A DNA stretch of 64,000 nt, taken from the NCBI GenBank assembly GCA_043228905.1, contig JBHGNT010000002.1, positions 12,090,001-12,154,000 of the forward strand, in the 5' to 3' direction. Of this stretch, positions 46,843 through 56,667 are shown piece by piece. The first letter of the stretch is position 1; every line of letters begins with the position of its first letter. Both the position numbers and the translations under genes were made by a program. Under the pieces are notes generated by a model. It saw only the letters and a list, made by a program, of their open reading frames with translations, made no database searches and had not been told where the DNA came from. Source of the DNA: Azolla caroliniana. Lineage: Eukaryota; Polypodiophyta.

Positions 46843-47853
46843 TTATTTGTATGTAGTTAGTTTGACAAGCTCAATGTTCTTGCCGTCAAGTACATCTCTG
46901 ATGAAGTGATACTTCACCTCTATGTGCTTCGTCTTTGCATGAAAGACGAGATTCCGAGCTAGCATGATAGCACTCTGGTTGTCACAATGAAGAATAGGTA
47001 ACTCTGTAATGCCAAGATCTCTCACTAGATATGAAAGCCATAAAGCCTTTTTGCATGCCTTAGTGGTAGCAACATACTCTACCTCTATAGTAGACAATGC
47101 AACATACTTCTGTAGTTTGGAGGTCCAAGAGACCGCTCCTCCTGTGAAAGTAAACACATACCCAGAAGTAGACTTCCTGCAATCTGCGTGACTAGCATAG
47201 TCCACATCCATAAAATCAACGACAGATGCCTTTTGCTTTCCAAAGAAAATGCCCAAATCCTTTGTGCCTTTGAGGTATCTCATAATACCTTTCACCGCTT
47301 CCCAATGCTTTTTGCAGGGATTTTCCATGTACCTACTAACCACTCCCACTGCAAAGGCAATATCAGGGCGTGTAGCAACCATCGCATTAATCAAACTTCC
47401 AACGGCTGAAGCATATGGAACCTTAGCCAATTCAGCCTTCTCATCATCAGCCGTAGGGCTGTCTTCTGCACTGAGTTTCAAATATTGAGGCAATGGAACC
47501 CCAATTGCTTTGCCCCCCTCCATATTGAAGCATTGCAAAACCTTAGAGATATGCTCCTGTTGAGATAGAAGGAGAACCCCTTTTGACCGGTTTCGGAGTA
47601 TTTACATGCCAAGGATGTGATTTGCATCACCAAGATCCTTCATATCAAAGCTTCCATGAAGGCTTTGCTTCAATGAATCCAAGGCATGAATATCCTTGCC
47701 AGCAATCAACATATCATCAACATACAAAACCAAGACAATCAAGTTGCCATCTCCGACCTTCTTGGTGTACAAGCAGTGGTCCACTTGACTTCTACGAAAA
47801 CCTTGAGACTACATAAATGCATCAAATTTATGATACCATTCACTTGGTGCTTG
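46843..47853 (-). pseudogene. Copia H RT C-terminal part and RNase H
   Basis: From the right: KFDAFM, DHCLYTKKVGDGNLIVLVLY then YVDDMLIAGKDIHAL, SFDMKDLGDANHILGM. After a stop, MQCFNMEGGKAIGVPLPQYL, PYASAVGSLINAMVATRPDI, YLKGTKDLGIFFGKQ and RNase H ALSTIEVEYVATTKACKKAL with LARNLVFHAKTKHIEVKYHF. Two or three stops only. Ends 'KLTTYK', where the last few codons before the polypurine tract are altered. Confidence 0.85.
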
Positions 47854-47861
47854 TTTCAAAA

Positions 47862-47894
47862 CATGTTCGCGTTCACAAGTGGAAAGATTGCACA
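47862..47894 (+). repeat. Left terminal inverted repeat of transposon T
   Basis: CATGTTCGCGTTCACAAGTG then GAAAGATTGCACA. Preceded by target copy TTTCAAAA at 47854-47861. The stretch ACAAGTGGAA (47875) is answered by TTCCACTTGT (47895-47904), giving a 10-bp hairpin at the tip. The AAGTGGAA motif recurs in related form near 48245 and 48283. Confidence 0.85.
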
Positions 47895-47904
47895 TTCCAC
47901 TTGT

Positions 47905-48658
47905 AGAATCTTCTTGAAACGAAGCAAATACACCCTCTCTACAAAAATTGGATGCACTAGTATCACATGTTCCTCAACTTGATGAGAATTTGCAAATATA
48001 AAAATACATGATAGGTCTACGAGTGGAGATAATTAGAAATCATGCAAGTTTGGACGTGTTGATAAGTTAATGTAGGCATAATAAAGTTCAACAATGGCTC
48101 AATATGTCACTATTGTGCGACAAGGGAAACACTAAGTTAAAGACTTATATTAATTAGGTAAGGCTTTCATACCTATATTTAAAATTGATCTACTCTATTG
48201 CTTAGGTGATTCACACAGGATCAAACTCCGAACGATAACGCAAGTGGAACTACAAGCGTATAAAAACATGCGGATAACGCTAGTGGAACCATTATCAACA
48301 CACTACACAATCTAAGCAGCAATGGAATAGAAACATAATAGTTTCAACAATAGAAGACAAAGATCCATGATAACAACATGGACAGTCATGGCAACAATTG
48401 TAGGGCCATGTTATGTTAAGGTTATCTTGGACCAAAATCAACCTCAATTTAAACTAATTCATGTTTCTCCATAAATTTGGTAGTCAGCTATGCACGCGGT
48501 GAAACCAATGTCATAAATCTACTAACCAAGTATATAAAAATAAAATTGAAACATATAGAAGATTATAAAGAATAGAATCCACTAAGTAAAACCCAAAATT
48601 TGTATTAATAATGTGAAATCCAAACAAATTGTCAGTGTCATTTTCTTCATAGAGTCTA
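47905..48658. other. Left subterminal non-coding region of transposon T
   Basis: AT-rich, no coding similarity. Contains cgataacgcaagtggaac (48232) and cggataacgctagtggaac (48271), a diverged direct repeat carrying the AAGTGGAA motif of the terminal repeat, possibly subterminal transposase sites (inference). Confidence 0.55.
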
Positions 48659-51600
48659 TTACATAACAATCAATTCATCAATGTCATTTTCTTCATCATC
48701 TTCTGTAAAACTCTCTTCGGCTATACGTGGATTGGCTTCCCCTATTAGCTGAGCCAACGAAATATCTTCTATAAGCTCATCATCAAGCTCTATTAGCTCC
48801 CCCGGTTCGTCGTCTAACGGAGGAATAGGCTCTCGCGAAGCAGATTGAAACCTTTTTGTATTAGCGAGGTTCTTTGCATCGACCTCCTCATCCTGGTCTA
48901 GGCACTCCCACAAAGCCTTAATCCTCATATTTATAAATATAACCTGCTCCTCGTCCTTCTCCAATGCAACTGTATTTCTAAAGAGCTTCAATGCACATGC
49001 AGACGTCGTTCCTGTGAAGAAAGTAACAAGAAGAATTAGTTGTCAAACAAAAAAGATTCGGTATTGGTTATCTCAAGATCGTTACCCTAGTTCAAGGAAT
49101 ACCTGTGCTAGAAAAGAGATCTAATATCCAATCTCCTTCGATAGAAAACATCTTGATCAAGCGCATCATAAGTCGTACAGAGGTTTTTGATATGGGTTGA
49201 CAAGTCCCCGTTCTGTCGTGGTGACATGTCGCAATTTCCGTGTCACTGTTGGATATACCAACAGATTTGAACCTCCCACTTCATTAGAATGCTCCTTGAT
49301 TCTTTCTTTCTTAATTTCATCAAAGTAGCCAACCGTGATGTATTCAATGGCATTAACGAACCGAAAAGTTGGCCCTCTATTTACATTGGTTTTTATCCTA
49401 TAAAAAACAATACATCGAGTTAAGAATAGATTGAACAACCTTAAGAAATGCAATATAGTGAATGACACCTATAAATAATCCTTACCATGCAAGGTTCTCG
49501 ATGCCATGGCAACGAGATCTCAAAGCTTGAGCTATCGAGTACCCTTGGTCCATACTATGAAAGACAACTATTCGCCACAAGGATGCAGTTCTTAGCTCAG
49601 CGAAATCCTTGACCATCTTCTCCAATTGTTTAAACCTAAATGGTTCATCGTCGTATGATGACCTAGCCATTCGAAATCCTTAAGGAATATCCGCAATCAT
49701 TAGCGTATATTCCTTCTTTGGCACTTTTTGGATCAAGTCGACGACATCACCGCAAACCACTTTGTAGTAAAGATCTCTCGTAATATCTTTTTTGTGGCTA
49801 AATTTTTTAAAGGAGCCATCTTCCTCCATTTCGTACGCCTTGACTAAGTGACGATCCTTTTCTTTTCTGGCTCGCTCGAGATGTGCAAGGAAGGATGTAG
49901 GGAAATCATGTATATCCTTAACTTCTCCTTGTTTCTTGCCACGACACGGTTTCTAATAGAAGCAATAGAACATTAGGTATTATTATACAAGCTCTACATA
50001 TGATGAAAGCGTAATGAAAAACCACCAATACTAACCCAATCCTTGAATGCAATAAAATACTCTGATAACGCCTTATATGAAGACGTTAGAGGATAATCCT
50101 CGGTCACTTGTTCCCAAGTTATACATCCAAGTTGTTTCATCAGAACTTCTTGGATCTTCATGTACAACTTATGACTGTAAAATTAGAAATCAAGATTAGA
50201 ACTTTGAATTACACCATATAGACTTCAATTTCAGTATTTGAAAGACTTACTTATTGAACTTAGTGACCATTTCTTCAAGGCTTAAATCTTTCGCCACAAC
50301 CCTTGACAAAACAGACACAAGAAGTTGCTCGTCCTTAATACCTTGCATCGCTCTCCACAGAGACAACTTTATGTCGTCAGCCGCTTCTTCAATTGTCAAA
50401 TCAATTTTCTTGTCAGCTTGTGACTTTAACTCTAGTTGAGGGTCAACCTTACATTTCTTTTGTCGCTGACCCTTTACCTCATTCTCCCACATTGAGAAGA
50501 TTTGATCCTGTAGATCCCATACTTCTCCATCTCTAAAGGCCAGTTGAAACCAAGACTCATATTTTTGAAGACCATCGGACTTAACATTATCATCTACCAC
50601 AATACCGACATCATGCAGACATTGACGTCGTAGACTTGGATGTAGCTTCACACCAAACTTTTGTTTCACGTCCAAATACTCATGGTGGAAGAACCTTATA
50701 CGCTCAATCAACGACATTTTCTGCCTATAGTCATTATCATTATTATGGTCCCATGCCAACAGCTTTGCCTCTTCAGTTGTGAGCCCCACGTAAATTTTGC
50801 ACTCGGCATACTTGAAGAAGAAAGTCGTTGGATGTTCTCTCACAAGTTGCCGACGTGCCTCCGCTGAATGCGATCCACCAATGACAAAGTAATTATATTG
50901 ATCATGCTTTCTAATATCAAAATCTTCAATGGTTTCACATTCTTCAGGATCTACCATAACAATAAAAGGCACCACAGTGGCATGAGGATTAATTTTCATT
51001 TTGTTCTTGAGATTTTGAACATGCATGCGGTGTGACTCTCTAATCTCAAGTGGTCTTCGACCTGTTTTTTCATCAATAGGAGGCCGATGGATGTGTGTTA
51101 TAGGCAAATTAAACACTTGCCCTTTCCTGACCAGTTTACGCTGCATTATCTCTCTCCTTATCTTATTTTGCTCGGATGGCAACACACCCGATGCCAGCTC
51201 AGCTCCTGGCGTCCCCTTAGTGTCCTCCTCTTCGTTTTCACTTGTTGAATCGGAGTCCGACATTTTAGTTGTCTTCTTCTTTGGTGGTCTTGATTGTACT
51301 TTAGATACCCTTTTTGTGGCCTTCACTAGGGAGGGCACTTCCTCTCTTAGAGTTACATGGCCTTGTATATAAGGCCTGAAGGTAACAATAAGGTTTTGTG
51401 AGCTTTCAAGATCTTTTTTGAACGCTTCTGGCCCACAAGATTCCTTTACTAGAAGATCTTTTGAAAGGAACACTTTTACGTACCCCCTTGGAGCACTCTA
51501 TCATTACCAGTATGTTGGCCGAATCTGCATTTTCGTAGTCAAATCGTAGAATACGGCCATACATAAATGGGGTTTCCTTTCCAACCTGCCCCTCCCCCTT

Positions 51601-52732
51601 CTTCTTTGTTGTATACAATACGACTTTTTGCTTTGAGTCGACGTATTGCATACACCATTCCTTGTCCGTTAGATCACGGTCAGGAAGGTCTTCACCTCTA
51701 GTAGCTGCTACAAGTTTCTTTTGGCTAACGTCAATGTGTGGTTGAGATTTTGACTCCTTGTTGAAGAGAAGCTTTTTTCCTCTCTTCATGGACTCGGGAG
51801 CTACTAGGGTCTGTGTTTCGATTGGAGAACCCTGTATGCAAAGCTTTATTTTCTTCATGGGTCGGTCCGACAAGTTCTCAAACGACCTATTTAAGAAAGT
51901 ACATGTGAAAACATAAGTTAGGTGGTCACGTAGATTAAGGTTGTATATTAAAATATAAATAAGTAGACGAAGCAATACACTAGCAGACGATTAGTGGTGA
52001 ACTATAAATATCAATCATGCATTCAGGGTACATGGTAGTCCTATATTCAAAAATCTATTCTAGTAAGGGCTATTCAACTTAGAAAATATATATCGTAATA
52101 AGTATACAAGGTTATATATTGTCTTGAAGGGCAGGTATGACTTATATTGATTCCGTAACCATATTGTAGATAATTTGCATATGATAGACTAGAGATTGGT
52201 ATCGTAAAGGTAATTTGTGGGTTATTTTCTACTATTTTAAGCTATAGTAGGTCATAAAACACCTATAAAGACTGATTTTGACAGACAGTTTGATATCTTT
52301 TCCACACAATACTAAATTGTTGCCCCAAAAACACAATATTCCTCTTTCAGGGTCTTCTTTTATTCAGGAACTCGATACGCCGTATCGAGTTCCTGTTTAA
52401 AACGCTAACATAATCCAAGAACTCGACACACCGTATCGAGTTCCTATTTTAAACACAAATATTGCACAGGAACTCGATACGCCGTATCGAGTTACTGTTT
52501 AAAAAGCAAAGAGAATAGAGGAACTCGATATGCCGTATCGAGTCCCTGTTTTAAAAGCAAAGAAAATAGAGGAACTCGATACGGCGTATCGAGTTCTTGT
52601 TTAAAGAGCAAAGAAAAAATAGGAACTCGATACGGCGTATCGAGTTCTTGAGTGAAAAAACATATTTACATAAATGACCACAGTGTCAAAGGCCTACCTG
52701 GAGTCCTGGCGCTCGATTCTCTTTGAAGACAT
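48659..52732 (-). pseudogene. ParB-like domain / beta-class DNA (N4/N6) methyltransferase fusion, six exons, disabled
   Basis: Exons in - strand order: 52732-52698, 51886-50251, 50174-50036, 49952-49486, 49397-49103, 49011-48659. Introns are GT-AG with matching phases, about 975 codons. Exon 1 starts MSSKRIERQDS. Around residues 260-410 is a ParB-like domain: YNYFVIGGSHSAEARRQL then TTEEAKLLAWDHNNDNDY and SLIERIRFF, matching the ParB pattern of a G-x-H-R-like box followed by E-A-x-x-L-A-x-x-x-N. The methyltransferase follows in permuted beta order: CGDVVDLI and motif IV ADIP-stop-GF, WIKTNVNRG, NPYQKPLYDL (the usual HPTQKP box), motif I ILDLFSSTG joined across an intron to TTSACALKLF, and VALEKDEEQV. 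The tail is acidic. Defects: one-base shift near 51480, TAA at 49680-49682 at the motif IV tyrosine, one-base shift near 49165. ParB-methylase fusions are known from phages and bacteria. The role here is inferred as self-DNA modification. Confidence 0.8.
52365..52650. repeat. Six 51-bp tandem repeats, each with a 23-bp palindrome
   Basis: The core AACTCGATACG-C-CGTATCGAGTT (11-bp arms on one central base, C or G) begins at 52369, 52420, 52471, 52522, 52573 and 52624, exactly 51 bp apart. In the best copy the arms extend to 15 bp (52365-52395). Units 1, 3, 5 and 6 are perfect or near perfect, while 2 and 4 have one to three changes. The spacers are AT-rich and similar (tttaaaaagcaaagaaaata). 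The array lies in intron 1 of the methyltransferase gene, next to the divergent promoters. It looks like a multi-site operator or transposase-binding array. Confidence 0.95.
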
Positions 52733-53586
52733 GGTTTATCTTGTGGTAGTGGAGGCGGAGATGACGCTTACGTGCTTCGTGCTCTGTGTGGTTTGTGTGG
52801 TTTGTGTGCTCTGTTTGCTTTGTGTGCTCTTGTATGCTCTTGTGTGCTCTTGTGAGTGAAATATGACGAGGTCTTCCTATTTATAGTGATTGACCACAGT
52901 GGTTAAAGTAACCATAGTCACCTTAACCAAGGTTGGTAAGTTTGAGGTTAGTTAGTTGGTAACCACAATCACATTAACTAGAGTAACTTATGATTGCATT
53001 AATGATTATAAAGTCAAACTAAAATATTGATGAATCTTTTATAGTCATAACAACTTACAATGACTTTAAAGGTCATGAAGGAGACAATGATAGAGGTTCA
53101 TGAATGTACCAATGATTGATTACTAAAAGCAACATTTTTATGACTCTCAATTGTTGTGTATTAAAGATGTGGGCATGAATAAACCAATGATTGATAAGTC
53201 TAATATTTACAATGGTGAGCATTAATGAACCAATGATTGAGAAGTTCTATATCAAATATGAGTGCCATTAATTAGCCAATGATTTTAACTTTAATCCAAC
53301 ATATTTATGGCTTGGTAATGATTGGATTTATATTATACTTGATTTAACTTCATATAGACCTAGTTTAAATAATTATTGATATTTTAAATACAATTACTAT
53401 ATTAAAAATAATATTTTTATGTATTGTATTAATATAATATTAAATAATATAGACATTATATTGAGGGAGTTTTTGTTTAGAGAGAAGTTTATGTTTAGAG
53501 AGGAGTATATGTTTAGAGAGGAGCTTACTAGTTTTTTGCCTTAGCCTAAGCACATAACTTACAGAGCCCTATCTAGACCTTAAGCC
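52733..53586. promoter_or_regulatory. Divergent promoter region of transposon T
   Basis: 854 bp, AT-rich, between the two start codons. Four CCAATGATT boxes start at 53109, 53184, 53230 and 53276, each in a diverged copy of an ATGAANNNACCAATGATTG unit (spacing 75, 46, 46). Three 18-bp direct repeats gtttagagaggagtatat lie at 53475, 53493 and 53511, about 60 bp before the transposase ATG. A TATA-like run lies at 53393-53460. No reading frame of note except GT-rich low-complexity sequence at 52785-52858. Confidence 0.6.
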
Positions 53587-56293
53587 ATGAGTGAAGATTC
53601 ACCGTTCTCGATTGAAGAATATTGTTTGTCATCAGACTCATCGTTTTCTACTGAAGAGTATTGTTTGTCGACAGACTCACCATATTCTATTGAAGAATAT
53701 TGTCTGTCGACAAACTCACCATATTCTATCGAAGAATATTGTCTGAGCTCATCTTCACCAACAGGGAATGTAAATAATGACACATGTGAAGAGTTCTCTA
53801 TTGAAGAATATGATATTAATAAAGATACGGAGAATGAAGGTAGTGCCAATGAAACATCGAATAACATTGGCGATGGTCACAACAAAGAATTAGATTGTAA
53901 CAAGGTTACACCAACCTCTTTGCAGGAAGAGAAATCTGGAAGCCCTATGCATATTAGAAGAATCCCACGAAGAATTCGTCTGGCTAGATTTAGCTTGGTG
54001 ACATTAGATAAACAGATTGGATTTGATGTCAAAAAAATATATTGTGCCCGTGGTTGTATGTCTATGATTGGAAAATCAAAGTTGCAAGAATTAAGGCGAT
54101 ACTATTTTTTGATGACTGGTGATGAGCAAGACACTTACCTCGAGTCACATATGCAACTAGTATCTGACAAATGTACGGGGATCAAAGTATCATTCGAGTA
54201 TTATATCTTCCATGCGCAACAGATATGTAGAGTTGCATTCAAAATTGCGTTATGTGTTAGTAACATGCGGCTACATAGAGTACCTCAATTGTAAAGAGGT
54301 TCCAAGTATGAAAGGTGCAATTGGAAGACATGTTATTGGTTGGATGAAAAGTTACTTTCAGTTCAATTGTGAAGTAATGCCCACTACATGTAGGATGCAC
54401 CTTTCTGATAATTATACACGTCGGGAAGTTTATGATGTCTATCGATCTGATATGGTGGGCTCACGTAATAAGTCTATCACCTATAGCCAATTCACAAGAT
54501 TATGGAGAGCTCGGTTTTCAAATGTTATCATTCCACGTAAAGTACGCATGGGGTATTGCTCCATTTGTGCAAATCTTAAAAGTTTGGCTAAAGGTCCAAA
54601 GACATCAATGGAAAAGGATATGATTAAGAAGTTACTACAAGAGCATCGTGAGGCACAATCGTTAGAACGAAAGAAGGCAATGCATCATAGAGAGAAGTGT
54701 TTGAAGAGGCCCGAACAATACATGTGCTTAATGATAGATGGCATGGACCAGAAGAAGACGTGCTTGCCGCATATGCGGAGGCTCCCCAAAGATGTCAATG
54801 ATGAGTGCCTTGTTCAAATGCACTTGGTGGGATGTTTGGCTTATAATAGGTCTGTTGGACCTAACGTCTTCATTACATACCCCAATGTTCACAATGACCC
54901 TAACCTAACAGTTACAGTGATTCACCGAGTTTTGATGTCTTGGGGCCAACCTTTCCCCCCTGTTCTATACATTCAATTGGACAATACTGCTAGAGAGAAC
55001 AAAAATTCAACTGTGTTTGGCTATCTAAGTATGTTGGCCAACCAAGAATTGTTTAGGAAAGTGAAAGTCAATTTTCTTTTGGTTGGCCACACACATGACC
55101 ATATAGATCAGATGTTTAGCACATTCTCCAGACAATTGTCTTGGCATGATGCGCCCAAAAGTGTTACACTTGAAGGAGGTATATGACTTTAAGAGATATA
55201 TATCAGATGGGGGTGGTGGGAATGTTAAAGTGCTTGCTCAGTTAAACAATATAAGTTTCAATCACATTTTTATGATAAAGAAAAATGGAACAAGTGGTTC
55301 TACACTTTTGTATCCTAAACAATATTCATCTTCTACAACATGGGAACCTGAAGGTGGTTGCCAGTTATTACTTTGTATGCCAAGTACAATTGTCCATGGA
55401 GCTAAGAAAATGCCAATTGAGAAGAAAGGACAGTTGCAGAGTGTCTTGGTATCGGAACAAAAACGGTCATGGCTCCAAGCCTTAGAAGAAAAAAGAAAGC
55501 ATATTGAGGCCGCCAAGAAATATGCCGCACAATAAGACACGTCATGGTGGGATGTATTTTTTAGTGATCAGAAAGGAATTATAGACAATTGTGTATTTTG
55601 TGATAATTGGAATTTGGAAACGCCATTCACATGGTCGCTGCAACATGATCGTGTAAATAGAACTCCGGAGCAACCAACAAATGTGATTAATGACAGCTTG
55701 GTCCATCCACAACAAAGAGACATTTATGTGGGACCAAGGATGACCAAAGCAGCCGAAGCTATATGGCAAGGCAATTTGCAAGAGCTCACCGCGGGGATGT
55801 TGATTGCAATGCCAGCTGATAAGAACTCACATGGCCACCAATTTTGGGTTGGTAAAATTCTAGAAGTGCTAATGCATGAAATAGAAAACACGATCAAGTC
55901 TATAAATGTTCATTGGTACAACACTAGAAGTGCAAATGCTTTTACAGGTAAGTATACATTGGAGATGATTGAATGCCCAACAAGAAGGGGAGGTAGGAAG
56001 AGGAAGCGAAACATTCGTAACACCTCGACCCTTGATATCTCTGATGTGGATATCATCGTGTACGACTCACGCTTACAAAAGCCGGACGATTAAGGAAGTC
56101 AACAATAGATATAATAAAAGAAAAATTACCAGGTCTACAAGGTGGCTCGAGTCAAAGGCAAACGAGATCTGCTACATATAATCTAGAGTCAAACCATTTG
56201 GTTTATGACGAAGATAATGCACTGATTGGTACATTCGAGGATGACGAGGAGGAATCGTCATTGTATAGTAGTTATAGTAGTGATTCTCCATAA
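53587..56293 (+). pseudogene. DUF7869-type protein, putative transposase of element T, disabled
   Basis: About 900 codons, no intron seen. N-terminus has four 13-residue repeats like SPYSIEEYCLSTN (53602-53752). Next a Cys-containing region (CARGCMSMIGKSKLQELRRY) and CRVAFKIALCVSNMRLHRV. Then GYCSICANLK, followed by LMIDGMDQKKTCLP (54730), LYIQLDNTARENKNSTVFGY (54967) and LLVGHTHDHIDQMFSTFS (55075). These three Asp-centred motifs are the hallmark of DUF7869-type proteins and suggest an RNase-H-fold nuclease (family assignment from memory, fold inferred). A C-terminal block, QFWVGKILEVLMHE then INVHWYNTR, may be a small beta-barrel, followed by an acidic Ser-rich tail. Frameshifts near 54290, 55155 and 56093 and a TAA at 55533-55535 disable it. 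Confidence 0.75.
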
Positions 56294-56626
56294 AGGAGTG
56301 ATCATGAATGTATATTTGGCTATTAAGTGTAACTACATTCCGCTTGTAACAAATCGAGTAATATAAAAGCATGTGTTTTGAATTCTTATGATTTCTAAAA
56401 AATCTTTTCTTATAAAATAACATTGGTTGTAAAGTTTGTGATATAAATTGAGAATGTAACTTTTTGAAATTCGTCTTCTTTTAGTTACTTCTAAATCACG
56501 AAAACAATGGGTTTTTAACCTTTTTCATAGTATGTTTGAACATGTATGATACTGGTATCAATGTGTTTTGTAAAATCATTGAAAAAGCCCTAAAATCAAC
56601 CAAAATTTCCCTTATCCTTCCATTTA
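56294..56626. other. Right subterminal non-coding region of transposon T
   Basis: AT-rich 3' flank of the transposase gene with no coding similarity. Near the end, ccttatccttccatttatgcg repeats the ATCCTTCCA motif present in the right terminal repeat. Confidence 0.5.
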
Positions 56627-56659
56627 TGCGCGATCCTTCCACTTGTGAACGTGAACGTG
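56627..56659 (-). repeat. Right terminal inverted repeat of transposon T
   Basis: On the complement: CACGTTCACGTTCACAAGTG then GAAGGATCGCGCA. Matches the left end at 28 of 33 positions. Followed by target copy TTTCAACC (56660-56667), which encodes the Gly-Leu-Lys of the host RT motif. Confidence 0.85.
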
Positions 56660-56667
56660 TTTCAACC

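Larger units (their letters stand above)
47862..56659. mobile_element. DNA transposon T: TIR element with DUF7869-type transposase and ParB-methyltransferase gene
   Basis: 8,798 bp inserted in the RT of copia H. The 33-bp terminal inverted repeats match at 28 of 33 positions, and all five differences are transitions. Target duplication TTTCAAAA (47854-47861) versus TTTCAACC (56660-56667): 6 of 8 bases match, and the right copy is the one that keeps the host codons. Two divergent genes share a central region with a 51-bp palindromic repeat array, CCAAT repeats and 18-bp repeats. An 8-bp duplication occurs in hAT, KDZ and several other cut-and-paste groups, but the proteins are not hAT. I do not recognise a named superfamily combining these two genes. 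Confidence 0.85.

Noticed and set aside
52365-52650. CRISPR-like array (regular repeats with palindromes)
   Set aside because: The intervening sequences are near-identical repeats too, the whole 51-bp unit is tandem, and the setting is a spliced plant transposon gene.
54290-55160. Introns as the cause of frame changes in the DUF7869 gene
   Set aside because: No GT-AG pairs of reasonable size join the frames, and the changes map to one-base shifts near short A runs.
47862-56659. Element T as a plain host gene pair rather than a transposon
   Set aside because: Both flanks are the two halves of one copia RT gene, which rejoin in frame, and the ends are inverted repeats with a duplicated target.
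47862-56659. Assigning T to the hAT superfamily because of the 8-bp duplication
   Set aside because: Neither protein shows hAT dimerisation or BED zinc-finger motifs, and the transposase-like motifs are of the DUF7869 type. Several superfamilies make 8-bp duplications.
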